Shown: one piece after another, positions 46,925 through 57,563 of the stretch
How positions within the stretch are numbered: the first letter of the stretch is position 1
Layout: the number at the start of each line of letters is the position of its first letter
NCBI GenBank assembly: GCA_029009115.1
Contig: JAQXJU010000050.1
Location: 1 to 61,765, forward strand
Origin: Bacteroidales bacterium
GTDB lineage: Bacteria; Bacteroidota; Bacteroidia; Bacteroidales; UBA932
DNA: 61,765 bases
Direction: 5' to 3'
Translations under genes and position numbers: made by a program
Notes under the pieces: model-generated
Database searches by the model: none
What the model was told of the DNA's origin: nothing
What the model saw: only the letters and a program-made list of their open reading frames with translations

Positions 46925-48793
46925 ATGTACGAACTCCTGGACAGAATCGACAGTCCCGCAGACCTCAGGACTCTTGACGAGGGACAACTCGGACAGCTTT
47001 GCTCCGAAATCCGCGAGTATATGATAGAAGTATGCTCCCGGAACCCGGGGCATCTGGCTTCGAGCCTGGGATGCGTGGAACTGATTGTGGGTGCGCACTA
47101 CGTCTTCGATACCCCAGATGACAAGATAGTCTTCGACGTGGGGCATCAGGCCTATGCCCACAAGATTCTGACAGGCCGCAGGGAAGCCTTCCGCACCCAG
47201 AGAACGGCTCAGGGAATAAGCGGATTCCCCCGCATTCAGGAAAGCCCCTTCGACGCTTTCGGAGCCGGACACTCCTCTACCTCCATCTCAGCGGCCCTCG
47301 GAATAGCCGAGGCATTCCGCCAGCAGGACATCCACCGCAAGGTGATAGCCCTCATAGGAGACGGTGCACTTACGGGAGGGCTCGCCTTCGAAGGCCTGAA
47401 CAATGCCGGCGACCAGGATGCGGACCTGCTTGTAATAATCAACGACAACAACCAGTCCATCGACAAGAATATCGGAGGGCTCCACAAGCATCTGCTCAAC
47501 CTGACAACCAGCAACAACTACAACCGCCTGAAGGACAAAGTCTGGGAGAAACTCGGTGACAGAGGGCTGAGGGCCTTTCTCCAGAGATGGGTAAGAAGTT
47601 TCAAGTCCTGGATAGTGAAAAAGAGCGGCGGCGACTTGTTCGAGAGCCTCGGCTTCCGTTACTTCGGCCCTGTTGACGGCAATGACATCAGACAGGTAGT
47701 TGCGACACTCAGACGCCTGAAAGGAATGACGGGCCCGAGGATACTCCACTGCATCACCACAAAAGGGAAAGGATACGTTCCGGCCGAGAAAGATCCCGTG
47801 GTATGGCACGCTCCCGGCAGGTTCGACCCCTCGACCGGCGAGAGAATCATCTCAAGTCGCAAGGCCGACCGCTACCAGGACGTGTTCGGAGAAGTGCTCT
47901 GCGAACTTGCCGCCTGTGACCCGAGGATTGTCGGAGTAACCCCTGCAATGGCCTCTGGTTGCGGAATGAACCGGCTTCAGGAGCGTATGCCCGACAGATT
48001 CTACGATGTTGGAATCGAAGAAGAGCACGCCGTAACCTTCTCTGCAGGACTGGCGGCAGGAGGTATGCTTCCCTTCTGCAATATCTATTCAGCCTTCTCA
48101 CAAAGAGCCTACGACCAGATTATCCACGACGTTGCGCTGCAAGATCTGCCTGTCGTACTATGCTTCGACCGTGCCGGTCTTGTCGGCGAGGACGGAGCCA
48201 CCCATCACGGGGCATTCGACATAACAGCCTACAGGCCCATACCCGGAGCAGTCATCAGTGCTCCTGCCGACGAGGCCGAGCTTCGGAATCTGATGCACAC
48301 CGCAGCCCGCAAGGCCCGTGGTCCTTTCATAATTCGCTATCCAAGGGGTATGGGCGAGGGCATCGACTGGAAAAACAGCCCTGTTACCATATATAATATA
48401 GGAGAAGCTGAAGAAGTCGTGCCCGGCAGCCGCATTGCCGTCATTTGCTCGGGGCCCTTTGTCGGAAAGGCAAAGCAGGCCGCAGCAGCATTTCAAGAAG
48501 GCGAAGTTGGAGTGTACAACTTCAGATTCATTAAGCCTCTTGATACAGAAATGCTTGACAAGATAGTGTCGCAATGCAGAAGTATAATAACAGTTGAGGA
48601 CGGAGCTTTGAAGGGGGGTCTTTATGGAGCCGTATGCGAATATATCGCATCTAAAGGCACGGCAACAAATGTCCAGGGGATAGGGCTGCCCGACTCTTTT
48701 GTACCCCAGGGCAAACAGGACGACCAGAGGTCAGCCTGCGGACTCACCACAGAAGGAATACGGAAGGCGATAGAGTCAATGACCGGCAAATAA
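46925..48793 (+). CDS. dxs: 1-deoxy-D-xylulose-5-phosphate synthase
   Basis: DXS condenses pyruvate and glyceraldehyde-3-phosphate using thiamine diphosphate, starting the MEP isoprenoid pathway. The 622-residue protein shows DVGHQAYAHKILTGR near 71-85, GAGHSSTSISAALG near 113-126, the ThDP motif GDGALTGG at 145-152 with N175 in INDNNQSI, and the C-terminal transketolase domain (YDVGIEEEHAVTFSAGLA). It is nine bases after the MFS gene and ends the cluster before the tRNA promoter. Confidence 0.97.
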   Translation: MYELLDRIDSPADLRTLDEGQLGQLCSEIREYMIEVCSRNPGHLASSLGCVELIVGAHYVFDTPDDKIVFDVGHQAYAHKILTGRREAFRTQRTAQGISGFPRIQESPFDAFGAGHSSTSISAALGIAEAFRQQDIHRKVIALIGDGALTGGLAFEGLNNAGDQDADLLVIINDNNQSIDKNIGGLHKHLLNLTTSNNYNRLKDKVWEKLGDRGLRAFLQRWVRSFKSWIVKKSGGDLFESLGFRYFGPVDGNDIRQVVATLRRLKGMTGPRILHCITTKGKGYVPAEKDPVVWHAPGRFDPSTGERIISSRKADRYQDVFGEVLCELAACDPRIVGVTPAMASGCGMNRLQERMPDRFYDVGIEEEHAVTFSAGLAAGGMLPFCNIYSAFSQRAYDQIIHDVALQDLPVVLCFDRAGLVGEDGATHHGAFDITAYRPIPGAVISAPADEAELRNLMHTAARKARGPFIIRYPRGMGEGIDWKNSPVTIYNIGEAEEVVPGSRIAVICSGPFVGKAKQAAAAFQEGEVGVYNFRFIKPLDTEMLDKIVSQCRSIITVEDGALKGGLYGAVCEYIASKGTATNVQGIGLPDSFVPQGKQDDQRSACGLTTEGIRKAIESMTGK

Positions 48794-48818
48794 TTCTGAA
48801 GGAAAAATCACAAAAAGT

Positions 48819-48848
48819 TTTGGAAGTCCGAATTTTTGCCTATATTTG
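48819..48848 (+). promoter_or_regulatory. Promoter of the tRNA-tuf cluster
   Basis: TTTG (48819-48822), 18 bases and TATATTTG (48841-48848), about 30 bases before the first tRNA. Both boxes match consensus, as expected for a stable-RNA promoter. Confidence 0.85.
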
Positions 48849-48877
48849 CAATCCCTTTTTGAGGGCATTGAAATACT

Positions 48878-48951
48878 GCCGATATAGCTCAGTTGGCCAG
48901 AGCACGTGATTTGTAATCTCGGGGTCGTGGGTTCGAATCCCTCTATCGGCT
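48878..48951 (+). tRNA. tRNA-Thr (UGU)
   Basis: Acceptor arms GCCGATA and TATCGGC pair, the anticodon loop contains TGT, and the T-arm has GTTCGAATC. The 3' CCA is not encoded (TCAACT follows). Confidence 0.95.
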
Positions 48952-48979
48952 CAACTAAGTTCATCAGCAATAATGAAAA

Positions 48980-49065
48980 GGGCAAGTACCAGAGTGGCCA
49001 AATGGGGCAGACTGTAAATCTGCTGGCTTACGCCTACGGTGGTTCGAATCCATCCTTGCCCACCA
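48980..49065 (+). tRNA. tRNA-Tyr (GUA)
   Basis: Acceptor GGGCAAG pairs with CTTGCCC, anticodon GTA, and a long variable arm (GCTGGCTTACGCC region) typical of class II tRNA-Tyr. CCA is encoded at 49063-49065. Confidence 0.95.
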
Positions 49066-49068
49066 TAT

Positions 49069-49143
49069 GCGGGGTTCGTATAATGGCTATTATGCCAGCC
49101 TTCCAAGCTGGAAATGGGAGTTCGATTCTCCTACCCCGCTCCA
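49069..49143 (+). tRNA. tRNA-Gly (UCC)
   Basis: Acceptor GCGGGGT pairs with ACCCCGC, anticodon stem CCAGC/GCTGG encloses CTTCCAA with anticodon TCC, and CCA is encoded at 49141-49143. Confidence 0.95.
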
Positions 49144-49147
49144 AGAC

Positions 49148-49222
<75 letters not shown>

Positions 49223-49226
49223 GGCA

Positions 49227-49250
49227 CCGGAGAAATCCGGTTTATTTTTG
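49227..49250 (+). promoter_or_regulatory. Hairpin and TATTTTTG between tRNA-Thr and tuf
   Basis: CCGGA and TCCGG close a GAAA tetraloop (49227-49240) and are followed by TTTATTTTTG. The U-tract contains TATTTTTG (49243-49250), a -7 box match 26 bases before the tuf ATG. It may be a terminator, a processing hairpin, a tuf promoter or a combination; no -33 box is visible. Confidence 0.45.
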
Positions 49251-49276
49251 TATCAACATTTTATTACGTAATAACT

Positions 49277-50464
49277 ATGGCAAAAGAAGTATTCCAGAGG
49301 ACAAAACCTCACGTCAACATCGGCACAATCGGCCACGTTGACCACGGTAAGACCACTCTTACCGCAGCCATTACCACCGTTCTGGCAAAGAAGGGTCTGA
49401 GCGAAGTCAAGTCTTTCGACCAGATCGACAATGCTCCCGAAGAGAAGGAGCGTGGTATCACCATCAACACTGCTCACGTAGAGTATCAGACCGCCAAGCG
49501 TCACTATGCGCACGTTGACTGCCCGGGCCACGCTGACTACGTTAAGAACATGGTTACCGGTGCTGCCCAGATGGATGGTGCTATCCTTGTTGTAGCCGCT
49601 ACCGACGGTCCTATGCCCCAGACCAACGAGCACGTTCTGCTTGCAAAGCAGGTTAACGTTCCCAAGATGGTCGTTTTCCTGAACAAGGTTGACCTCGTTG
49701 ACGACGAGGAGATGCTCGAGCTCGTTGAAATGGAAGTTCGCGACCTCCTCAGCAAGTACGACTTCGACGGCGACAACGCTCCCGTTATCCGCGGTTCTGC
49801 TCTTGGTGCACTCAACGGAGAGCCCAAGTGGGAAGAGAAGGTCATGGAGCTTATGGATGCTGTTGACGAATACATCCCCCTCCCTGTCCGTGAGAACGAG
49901 AAGCCCTTCCTTATGCCTATCGAGGACATCTTCTCCATCACCGGCCGTGGAACTGTTGTTACCGGACGTATCGAGACTGGTACCATCCATGTCAACGATC
50001 CCGCCGAAATCGTAGGTTTCAGCGACAAGCCCAAGTCCACAGTTGTTACCGGTGTTGAGATGTTCCGCAAGCTCCTCGATCAGGGTGAGGCTGGAGACAA
50101 TGTAGGTCTTCTCCTCCGTGGTATCGACAAGAAGGAGGTCAAGCGTGGCGAAGTTATCGCAAAGCCCGGTTCCATCAAGCCTCATTCCCACTTCCTCGGA
50201 CAGATTTACGTCCTCAAGAAAGAAGAGGGTGGACGTCACACTCCTTTCCACAACAAGTATCGTCCCCAGTTCTTCATCCGTACTCTGGATGTGACCGGTG
50301 AAATCACCCTCCCTGCAGGTGTCGAGATGGTTATGCCTGGTGACAATGTCGAGATCGACGTTCAGCTCATCACAGCTGTTGCACTTAACGAGAACCTCCG
50401 TTTCGCTATTCGTGAAGGTGGACGTACCGTCGGTGCAGGTCAGGTTACCAAGATTCTTGACTAA
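49277..50464 (+). CDS. tuf: Elongation factor Tu
   Basis: EF-Tu delivers aminoacyl-tRNA to the ribosome. The 395-residue GTPase shows G1 GHVDHGKT at 19-26, [12 protein letters not shown] and the three-domain length. It is embedded between tRNA genes, as in the E. coli tufB locus. Codon use is strongly biased to GTT and CGT relative to neighbours, as expected for a very highly expressed gene. Confidence 0.99.
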   Translation: MAKEVFQRTKPHVNIGTIGHVDHGKTTLTAAITTVLAKKGLSEVKSFDQIDNAPEEKERGITINTAHVEYQTAKRHYAHVDCPGHADYVKNMVTGAAQMDGAILVVAATDGPMPQTNEHVLLAKQVNVPKMVVFLNKVDLVDDEEMLELVEMEVRDLLSKYDFDGDNAPVIRGSALGALNGEPKWEEKVMELMDAVDEYIPLPVRENEKPFLMPIEDIFSITGRGTVVTGRIETGTIHVNDPAEIVGFSDKPKSTVVTGVEMFRKLLDQGEAGDNVGLLLRGIDKKEVKRGEVIAKPGSIKPHSHFLGQIYVLKKEEGGRHTPFHNKYRPQFFIRTLDVTGEITLPAGVEMVMPGDNVEIDVQLITAVALNENLRFAIREGGRTVGAGQVTKILD

Positions 50465-50478
50465 TACCTTAAGCTATA

Positions 50479-50513
50479 GAGGGCGCTCCTTCCACTGAGA
50501 ATGGAGCACCCTC
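50479..50513 (+). terminator. Hairpin after tuf
   Basis: GAGGG pairs with CCCTC, and inside it GCTCC with GGAGC. Only ATTTA follows, so termination may be partial; it could also be a processing site before tRNA-Trp five bases downstream. Confidence 0.5.
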
Positions 50514-50517
50514 ATTT

Positions 50518-50588
50518 AGGGGAATAGAACAATGGTAGTTCAGCGGTCTCCAAAACCGTCCATGTGGGTTCGATTCCTGCTTCCCCTG
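50518..50588 (+). tRNA. tRNA-Trp (CCA)
   Basis: Acceptor AGGGGAA pairs with TTCCCCT, anticodon stem GCGGT/ACCGT encloses CTCCAAA with anticodon CCA, and the discriminator is G. The 3' CCA is not encoded. Confidence 0.93.
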
Positions 50589-50670
50589 CAACTATCAAAG
50601 GTTACGATTTGATACTGTTTAACAGACACCGCAGCAAGCTTCCAAATCGCGGAGTCCATTAAATGTAAAG

Positions 50671-50859
50671 ATGAGAAAGTTTATCAAGTACCTTAAAGAG
50701 AGTTTCACGGAACTCACCAAGAAGACCAGCTGGCCGTCGTGGGACAAGCTTCAGGGCTCTGCAATCCTCGTGATGGTCACAACAGTCCTTCTTGCTGCAG
50801 TTCTGTTCGTCGTTGACTTCGCTTTCCAGCATCTTATGACCCTCATCTACACCCTGTAA
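50671..50859 (+). CDS. secE: Preprotein translocase subunit SecE
   Basis: The 62-residue protein is the small clamp subunit of SecYEG. An amphipathic N-terminal part (FIKYLKESFTELTKKTSWPSW) precedes one membrane helix (about 30-52). It is the short single-helix form common outside Enterobacteria. It sits between tRNA-Trp and nusG, the conserved position. Confidence 0.93.
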   Translation: MRKFIKYLKESFTELTKKTSWPSWDKLQGSAILVMVTTVLLAAVLFVVDFAFQHLMTLIYTL

Positions 50860-50871
50860 TTCTGAATTGCT

Positions 50872-51441
50872 ATGGGCGAGATGAAATGGTATGTTCTGCG
50901 TACCGCAGGTGGAAAGGAGAAGAAAGCCGCAGAATATCTCTCCAAAGAAATCGAGAGAAGCGGACTCCAGGATCAGGTAGCACAGGTTCTTGTACCTGTA
51001 AAGAAAGTAGAAGTTGTCACAAGCAGCGGAAAACGCAAGGTCAGTGACAAGCTTCTGTTTCCGGGTTATGTTCTTATCCAGGCTGAGCTTAGTGCAAAGC
51101 TTGAGAACATAATCCGCAATCTTGTTCCCGGAATGTCCGGCTTCCTTATGGAGAAGAAATCTACGGGCGGTTCCCAAATCGAGCGTGTTCCCGTTCCCAT
51201 CAGAGATGAGGAAGCAGCGAGGATTCTGGGTGTTCAGGACGAGAATGCCACTGCCATTGCCGAAACCGAGGTGCAGTTCAAGGTCGGAGACCACGTCAGA
51301 ATCATAGACGAGCGCTTCGAGAACTTCACTGGTGTCGTTGATGAGATTATCGAAAGCAGGGGCAAACTCAAGGTACTCGTGATGATCTTCAACAGGAAGA
51401 ACCTGGTCGAACTCAGCTTTACACAAGTAACAAAAGCATAA
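50872..51441 (+). CDS. nusG: Transcription termination/antitermination factor NusG
   Basis: NusG binds RNA polymerase and links it to ribosomes or Rho. The 189-residue protein has an NGN domain (KWYVLRTAGGKEKKAAEYL ... VSDKLLFPGYVLIQAEL) and a C-terminal KOW domain (FKVGDHVRIIDERFENFTGVVDEI). secE precedes and rplK follows after nine bases. Confidence 0.97.
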   Translation: MGEMKWYVLRTAGGKEKKAAEYLSKEIERSGLQDQVAQVLVPVKKVEVVTSSGKRKVSDKLLFPGYVLIQAELSAKLENIIRNLVPGMSGFLMEKKSTGGSQIERVPVPIRDEEAARILGVQDENATAIAETEVQFKVGDHVRIIDERFENFTGVVDEIIESRGKLKVLVMIFNRKNLVELSFTQVTKA

Positions 51442-51450
51442 CAAAAAATC

Positions 51451-51894
51451 ATGGCAAAAGAAGTTACTGGATTCATTAAGCTCCAGATTAAAGGCGGAGC
51501 TGCAAATCCTGCGCCTCCGGTAGGACCGGCACTCGGTTCCAAAGGCTTGAACATTATGGACTTCTGCAAGGCATTCAACGCTGCCACGCAGGGCCAGGCC
51601 GGTAAGATACTTCCCGTAGTCATTACCGTCTATTCCGACAAGTCTTATACCTTCGAGGTAAAACAGCCCCCTGTAGCCGTTTCCCTTAAGGAAGCTGCAA
51701 AGATTGCTACGGCATCAGGCGAGCCTAACAGAAAGAAAGTTGCATCCGTCACCTGGGATCAGGTAAAGGCTATCGCCGAAGGCAAGATGCCCGACCTGAA
51801 CTGCTTCACCCTGAAGTCAGCTATGAAGATGGTGGCCGGAACCGCAAGAAGTATGGGTATCACCGTCAGCGGAGAATTCCCTGAGAACATCTAA
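51451..51894 (+). CDS. rplK: 50S ribosomal protein L11
   Basis: The 147-residue protein forms the stalk base with its rRNA. Start [29 protein letters not shown] and the C-terminal rRNA-binding segment [18 protein letters not shown] are diagnostic. Confidence 0.99.
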   Translation: MAKEVTGFIKLQIKGGAANPAPPVGPALGSKGLNIMDFCKAFNAATQGQAGKILPVVITVYSDKSYTFEVKQPPVAVSLKEAAKIATASGEPNRKKVASVTWDQVKAIAEGKMPDLNCFTLKSAMKMVAGTARSMGITVSGEFPENI

Positions 51895-51910
51895 ATGGAG
51901 ACAGGCTATT

Positions 51911-52615
51911 ATGAGTAAACTTACAAAGAACCAGAAAGCAGTTGCCGGCAAGTACGATGCCCACAAACTGTATCCGCTTACAGAGGCCTGCTCTGTCGTC
52001 AAGGATATCACATACACCAAGTTCGATGCGTCTGTTGAACTGACCTGCAATCTCGGTGTTGATCCCCGCAAGGCCAACCAAATGATTCGTGGAGTTGTCA
52101 CTCTTCCCAACGGAACCGGCAAGGTCGTCCGCGTGCTCGCCCTCTGCACTCCTGACAAGCAGGAAGAGGCAAAGGCAGCAGGAGCCGACTACGTAGGACT
52201 CGACGAGTACATCGAGAAAATCAAAGGCGGTTGGACCGATGTCGATGTGATCGTCTGCACCCCTTCAGTTATGGCAAAGGTTGGTGTTCTCGGTAAGATC
52301 CTCGGACCCCGCGGACTTATGCCGAACCCCAAGACCGGAACCGTTACCATGGAAATCGGCAATGCCGTCAAGGATGTCAAGGGAGGTAAGATTGACTTCA
52401 AGGTTGACAAGACCGGTATCATCCACACTGCAATCGGAAAGGTTTCTTTCACCGCCGAACAGATAAGCGAGAATGCAAGCGTGGTGCTCAACGCAATCTC
52501 GAAGCTCAAGCCCCAGTCTCTCAAGGGCACATATATGAAGAGCGCGTCCATCTGCTCTACTATGAGTCAGGGCGTGAAGATTGACCTCAAGGCAGCTCTC
52601 AACAGTGCTGAGTAA
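51911..52615 (+). CDS. rplA: 50S ribosomal protein L1
   Basis: The 234-residue protein builds the L1 stalk near the exit site and in many bacteria represses its own operon. The segments [20 protein letters not shown] and [16 protein letters not shown] are intact. It follows rplK after 16 bases. Confidence 0.99.
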   Translation: MSKLTKNQKAVAGKYDAHKLYPLTEACSVVKDITYTKFDASVELTCNLGVDPRKANQMIRGVVTLPNGTGKVVRVLALCTPDKQEEAKAAGADYVGLDEYIEKIKGGWTDVDVIVCTPSVMAKVGVLGKILGPRGLMPNPKTGTVTMEIGNAVKDVKGGKIDFKVDKTGIIHTAIGKVSFTAEQISENASVVLNAISKLKPQSLKGTYMKSASICSTMSQGVKIDLKAALNSAE

Positions 52616-52629
52616 AACAGAAAGCTATT

Positions 52630-53205
52630 ATGAAAAGAGAACTCAAAGAACAGGTCATTGAAAGCATCTCTGCGCTGCTTAAGGATTATCCCAACTTCTA
52701 CATCACGGATATCGCAGGCCTCAATGCAGGTCAGACTAGCAAGCTGCGTCGCGAGTGCTTTGCTCAGGACATCAAACTGACCGTTGTAAAGAACACCCTC
52801 TTCGCACACGTACTTAAGGGAATCGAGAATGAGGATCTCCAGACCCTCACCGAGACTCTCGTAGGTAACACTGCGATTATGTACACACACGTTCCTGCTG
52901 CTCCCGGCAAGCTCATCAAGAAACTCCAGAAAGAAGGTTTCAGCAAGCCCGTTGTCAAGGGTGCCTATGTTCAGGACTGTGTATTCATCGGCGAAGACAA
53001 ACTCGACCAGCTCGCCTCCATCAAGACCAGGGAAGAACTCATCGGCGATATCATCGCTCTCCTGCAGAGTCCTATCCAGAGAGTTATCGGTGGTCTCGAA
53101 AATGCCTCCGAAGGCAAGTCCGAGGACGAGAAGGTTGGAGCAAAGATTGCTCAGGAGGCCGCTCCTGCAGCAGAAAGCGCTGCTGAAACACCTGCAGCTG
53201 AATAA
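52630..53205 (+). CDS. rplJ: 50S ribosomal protein L10
   Basis: The 191-residue protein anchors L7/L12 dimers. The core is normal (RELKEQVIESISALL ... LRRECFAQDIKLTVVKNTL), with a C-terminal Ala/Glu-rich tail (about 165-191) longer than in E. coli. The 14-base gap after rplA leaves no room for a long L10 leader. Confidence 0.97.
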   Translation: MKRELKEQVIESISALLKDYPNFYITDIAGLNAGQTSKLRRECFAQDIKLTVVKNTLFAHVLKGIENEDLQTLTETLVGNTAIMYTHVPAAPGKLIKKLQKEGFSKPVVKGAYVQDCVFIGEDKLDQLASIKTREELIGDIIALLQSPIQRVIGGLENASEGKSEDEKVGAKIAQEAAPAAESAAETPAAE

Positions 53206-53237
53206 GTAAATATTAACAAATCAAAAAATAATCAATT

Positions 53238-53612
53238 ATGGCAGACGTAAAAGCCCTTGCAGAAGAGTTGGTAAACCTCTCTGTTAAAGATGTTCAGGAA
53301 CTTGCAAAGGTTCTCAAGGAAGAGTATGGTATCGAGCCCGCAGCAGCAGCCGTAGTAGTTGCTTCTGACGGAGCCGGCGCTGGTGCCGCTGAGGCCGAGC
53401 AGACCGAGTTCGACGTTATCCTCAAGAACGCAGGTCAGGCTAAGCTCAATGTTATCAAGGTTGTCAAGACTGAGCTCGGACTCGGGCTCAAGGAGGCGAA
53501 GGATATCGTTGACGGCGCTCCTTCTACCCTTAAGGAGAAAGTATCCAAGGCAGAGGCCGAGGCTCTCAAGGCCGCTCTTGAGGAAGCCGGTGCTGAGGTT
53601 GAGATTAAGTAA
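53238..53612 (+). CDS. rplL: 50S ribosomal protein L7/L12
   Basis: The 124-residue protein is the multi-copy stalk protein that recruits translation factors. An N-terminal dimer domain, a flexible Ala/Gly hinge (about 38-54) and the C-terminal domain ([20 protein letters not shown] ... [14 protein letters not shown]) are present. Confidence 0.99.
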   Translation: MADVKALAEELVNLSVKDVQELAKVLKEEYGIEPAAAAVVVASDGAGAGAAEAEQTEFDVILKNAGQAKLNVIKVVKTELGLGLKEAKDIVDGAPSTLKEKVSKAEAEALKAALEEAGAEVEIK

Positions 53613-53643
53613 ATCCGCCTCGCTCCCTGCTGAAGGGACAAAC

Positions 53644-53681
53644 AGGTTTAGAGCCGGGATAATAGGCTCTAAACCTTTTTT
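53644..53681 (+). terminator. Strong terminator between rplL and rpoB
   Basis: A perfect 12-pair stem, AGGTTTAGAGCC with GGCTCTAAACCT, encloses nine bases and is followed by TTTTTT. It lies 31 bases after rplL and 35 bases before rpoB, where no vegetative promoter is visible, so it probably attenuates rather than ends transcription. Confidence 0.9.
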
Positions 53682-53715
53682 CCGTATTTAGTTTTTTCAT
53701 TCCTTAAGGCAGAAC

Positions 53716-56700
53716 ATGTCAAAAAAGACTACAACAAAGCGAATAAATTTCGCAACTTCAAAGATACTGGATTATCCTGATCTGCTTGAGGTCCAGCTCA
53801 AGTCTTTCAAAGACTTCTTCCAACTGGAAACAACCCCCGAAAACCGGAAAAACGAGGGTTTGTATCAGGTATTCCACGAGATATTTCCCATCGAAGATGC
53901 GCGAAACAACTACAGGTTGGAGTTTATCGACTATTTTGTCGATCCTCCGCAGTATTCGATTGAGGAGTGTCTCGACAGAGGACTCACCTACAGTGTACCT
54001 CTGAAGGCAAAACTCCGCCTTTCCTGCACGGACACCGAACACACCGAATTCAAGACTGTCGAGCAGGATGTCTATCTGGGAAACATCCCTTATATGACTC
54101 CTTCAGGCACCTTCGTCATCAACGGGTCCGAGCGTATCATTGTGTCACAGCTGCATCGTTCACCCGGTGTGTTCTTCGACCAGAGCATGCACGCCAACGG
54201 CACAAAACTTTATTCTGCCCGAATCATACCGTTCAAGGGATCCTGGATCGAGTTTGCGACAGACATCAACAATGTGATGTACGCATATATCGACCGCAAG
54301 AAGAAGCTTCCTGTCACTACTCTGCTCAGAGCCATAGGCTATAACTCTGACAAGGATATCATCGACATCTTCAACCTTGCAGACGAGGTGCCCTCGACAA
54401 GGGAGGAACTCGAAAAGAACAAGGGCCGCAAGCTTGCAGCCAAGGTTCTGCGTACCTGGATTGAGGATTTCGAGGATGAGGATACCGGCGAGGTCATCCC
54501 CATCGAACGTACCGTTCCCATTGTTGAAAGAGGTCAGGAACTTGATGACGAGACTATCGAGGCCATACTCGAGACCGATGTAAAGTCCATTCTTCTGCAG
54601 AAGGATGAGTCCAACAGTAACGAGTACGCCATCATTTTCAACTCCCTGCAAAAGGACCCTACAAATACCGAAATCGAAGCTGTCAACTACATCTACAAAC
54701 AGCTCCGCAATTCGGAACCGCCCGATGAGAGCACAGCCCGCGACGTCATCGACAAGCTCTTCTTCTCCGAGAAGAGGTATGACCTCGGCACAGTCGGAAG
54801 GTACCGCATCAACAAGAAGCTGGGCCTTCCCACTTCGCCCGACGTTCGCGTGCTCACCAATACCGACATCATCGAGATTATCAAGTATCTCATTCAGCTG
54901 ATCAACGCAAAGGCCAGCGTCGATGATATCGACCACCTGTCAAACCGTAGGGTAAGAACCGTAGGTGAGCAGCTGGCAAACCAGTTCTCGGTAGGTCTCA
55001 GCCGTATGGCAAGGACCATACGCGAGAGGATGAACGTACGCGACAGCGAGCAGTTCCACCCTATCGATCTGATCAACGCAAAGACACTTTCGTCGGTCAT
55101 CAACTCCTTCTTCGGCACGAGCCAGCTGTCACAGTTTATGGACCAGACCAACCCTCTTGCCGAAATAACCCACAAGAGAAGGCTCAGTGCCCTCGGCCCC
55201 GGAGGTCTGTCCCGCGACAGGGCCGGATTCGAGGTCCGCGACGTTCACTACACCCATTACGGACGTCTCTGCCCTATCGAGTCGCCTGAAGGACCCAACA
55301 TCGGTCTTATCTCGTCGCTCTGCGTGTACGCACGTACCAACAAGCTCGGATTCATCGAGACTCCCTACCGCGACGTCAAGAACGGCAAGGTTGACCTCAG
55401 CAGCGCAGGCTGCCACTATATGAGCGCCGAAGAAGAAGAGCACAAGTACGTCTCGCTGGCCAACGTGGAGATGGACAAGGACGGAAACATCCTTGCCGAG
55501 CGCATCCAGTGCCGTCTCGAGGCCGACTTCCCTGTAGTTACCCGCGAAGAGGTTGACTATATGGACGTTGCCCCCAACCAGATGGCTTCGGTTGCTGCAT
55601 CGCTTATTCCTTTCCTTGAGCACGACGACGCGCACCGCGCCCTGATGGGAGCGAATATGATGCGTCAGGCCGTTCCCCTTCTCAAGCCCCAGTCCCCTAT
55701 CGTGGGAACAGGTCTGGAGGAGAGGGTCTGCATCGACTCGCGCACCCAGTTCATCGCTGAGCGCAGAGGTGAGGTTACCTATGTGGATGCCAACGAGATA
55801 CGTATCCGCTACGACCGCACCGAAGATGAGGAATTCGTAAGCTTCTCACCCAGAGAGACCATATACAAGCTTCCCATCTACCGCAGAACCAACCAGAGCA
55901 CAACCATCACCCTCATCCCCATCGTAAGAAAGGGCGACATCGTCGAGAAGGGTCAGGTTCTCACCGAAGGCTATGCAACAGAAAAGGGAGAACTGGCACT
56001 CGGACGCAACCTGATGGTGGCGTTTATGCCCTGGAAGGGTTACAACTACGAGGATGCCATCGTTCTTTCTGAAGAAATGGTCAAGTGGGATGTACTCACC
56101 TCGGTCCACGTGGACGAGTATCTGACTGAGGTCCGTGAGACAAAGCGCGGACCCGAGGAACTCACCGCCGATATCCCCAATGTCAGCGAGGATGCCACCA
56201 GGGACCTTGACGAGAACGGTATCGTACGTATCGGTGCACACATCGAACCGGGCGATATTATGATAGGAAAGATTACTCCTAAGGGAGAAAGCGATCCTTC
56301 TCCTGAAGAGAAGCTCCTCAAGGCCATCTTCGGCGACAAGGCCGGCGATGTCAAGGATGCCTCGCTGAAGGCCAATCCTTCGCTGAGCGGAACCGTCGTG
56401 AAGACCGCCCTCTATGCAAGACTTGCCAAGGAGAGCAACCGCCGCAGCGCAAAGACCGACCAGAAGACCCGCATCGATCTGCGTCAGGCCGAGTTTGAGC
56501 AGAAGGCCGAGAAACTTCGCGCAGAGTTCCTGCAGAAGCTCTCGATTCTTACAAAGAACAAGAAGAGCGCCGGCATCTACAACCTCAACGGAGAGGAAGT
56601 GCTTGCCAAGGACAAGAAGTTCACGGCCGACATTCTCAAGAACATCGAGTACGAGAACGTAATCTCGAACAAGTGGACCACCGAGAAGGAAACCAATCTT

Positions 56701-57534
56701 CTTATCCGCGACTTGATCAACAACTTCTGCATCGCGCTCAAGACCGAAGCAGCTATCTGCAAGAGAGACATCAACAATCTCAAGGTAGGTGACGAACTCC
56801 CCAACGGAGTAATGCAACTTGCCAAGGTTTACATCGCAAAGAAGAGAAAGATTACAGTCGGTGACAAGATGGCCGGCCGCCACGGCAACAAGGGTATCGT
56901 TGCAAAGATTGTAAGGCAGGAGGATATGCCTTTCCTCGGAGATGGTACACCTGTTGACATCGTTCTCAACCCTCTGGGCGTTCCTTCACGTATGAACCTC
57001 GGTCAGATTTACGAAACCGTGCTCGGATGGGCCGGAAGAGAACTCGGTCTGAAGTTCAGCACGCCCATCTTCGACGGTGCATCCATCGATGAAATATGCG
57101 ACTACACCGACAAGGCAGGCCTGCCCAGATTCGGTAAGACCCGTCTGCGCGACGGAGGCACCGGCGACTGGTTCGACCAGCCCGCTACCGTGGGTGTCAT
57201 CTATATGATCAAACTTGGCCATATGGTCGATGACAAGATGCACGCCCGCAGCATCGGTCCCTACTCCCTCATCACCCAGCAGCCTCTCGGCGGTAAAGCC
57301 CAGTTCGGAGGCCAGCGTTTCGGAGAGATGGAGGTCTGGGCACTCGAAGCATTCGGTGCAGCCAACGCCCTTCAGGAGATTCTCACCGTCAAGTCCGATG
57401 ACGTCACCGGAAGGTCCAAGACTTATGAAGCAATCGTCAAGGGTGACCCGATGCCTCCCGCAGGTATCCCCGAATCACTCAACGTTCTGCTTCACGAACT
57501 CAGAGGACTCGGACTCAAGGTTACATTGGATTAA
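53716..57534 (+). CDS. rpoB: RNA polymerase beta subunit
   Basis: The 1272-residue protein has the length usual in Bacteroidetes. The rifampicin-binding region [32 protein letters not shown] lies around 467-500, and the C-terminal [12 protein letters not shown] and [12 protein letters not shown] blocks are intact. rpoC follows after 29 bases. Confidence 0.99.
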   Translation: MSKKTTTKRINFATSKILDYPDLLEVQLKSFKDFFQLETTPENRKNEGLYQVFHEIFPIEDARNNYRLEFIDYFVDPPQYSIEECLDRGLTYSVPLKAKLRLSCTDTEHTEFKTVEQDVYLGNIPYMTPSGTFVINGSERIIVSQLHRSPGVFFDQSMHANGTKLYSARIIPFKGSWIEFATDINNVMYAYIDRKKKLPVTTLLRAIGYNSDKDIIDIFNLADEVPSTREELEKNKGRKLAAKVLRTWIEDFEDEDTGEVIPIERTVPIVERGQELDDETIEAILETDVKSILLQKDESNSNEYAIIFNSLQKDPTNTEIEAVNYIYKQLRNSEPPDESTARDVIDKLFFSEKRYDLGTVGRYRINKKLGLPTSPDVRVLTNTDIIEIIKYLIQLINAKASVDDIDHLSNRRVRTVGEQLANQFSVGLSRMARTIRERMNVRDSEQFHPIDLINAKTLSSVINSFFGTSQLSQFMDQTNPLAEITHKRRLSALGPGGLSRDRAGFEVRDVHYTHYGRLCPIESPEGPNIGLISSLCVYARTNKLGFIETPYRDVKNGKVDLSSAGCHYMSAEEEEHKYVSLANVEMDKDGNILAERIQCRLEADFPVVTREEVDYMDVAPNQMASVAASLIPFLEHDDAHRALMGANMMRQAVPLLKPQSPIVGTGLEERVCIDSRTQFIAERRGEVTYVDANEIRIRYDRTEDEEFVSFSPRETIYKLPIYRRTNQSTTITLIPIVRKGDIVEKGQVLTEGYATEKGELALGRNLMVAFMPWKGYNYEDAIVLSEEMVKWDVLTSVHVDEYLTEVRETKRGPEELTADIPNVSEDATRDLDENGIVRIGAHIEPGDIMIGKITPKGESDPSPEEKLLKAIFGDKAGDVKDASLKANPSLSGTVVKTALYARLAKESNRRSAKTDQKTRIDLRQAEFEQKAEKLRAEFLQKLSILTKNKKSAGIYNLNGEEVLAKDKKFTADILKNIEYENVISNKWTTEKETNLLIRDLINNFCIALKTEAAICKRDINNLKVGDELPNGVMQLAKVYIAKKRKITVGDKMAGRHGNKGIVAKIVRQEDMPFLGDGTPVDIVLNPLGVPSRMNLGQIYETVLGWAGRELGLKFSTPIFDGASIDEICDYTDKAGLPRFGKTRLRDGGTGDWFDQPATVGVIYMIKLGHMVDDKMHARSIGPYSLITQQPLGGKAQFGGQRFGEMEVWALEAFGAANALQEILTVKSDDVTGRSKTYEAIVKGDPMPPAGIPESLNVLLHELRGLGLKVTLD

Positions 57535-57563
57535 TTTACGGACTGTAATCGAAAGACAACAAT

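Noticed and set aside
49253..50251. 332-residue open frame antisense to tuf
   Set aside because: Shadow of the strong codon bias of tuf; no family resemblance.
52616..53237. L10-binding leader before rplJ
   Set aside because: Only 14 bases separate rplA and rplJ, too short for the known leader structure.
55846..56883. 345-residue open frame antisense to rpoB
   Set aside because: Shadow frame: low-complexity Val/Leu/Asp composition and complete overlap with a certain gene.
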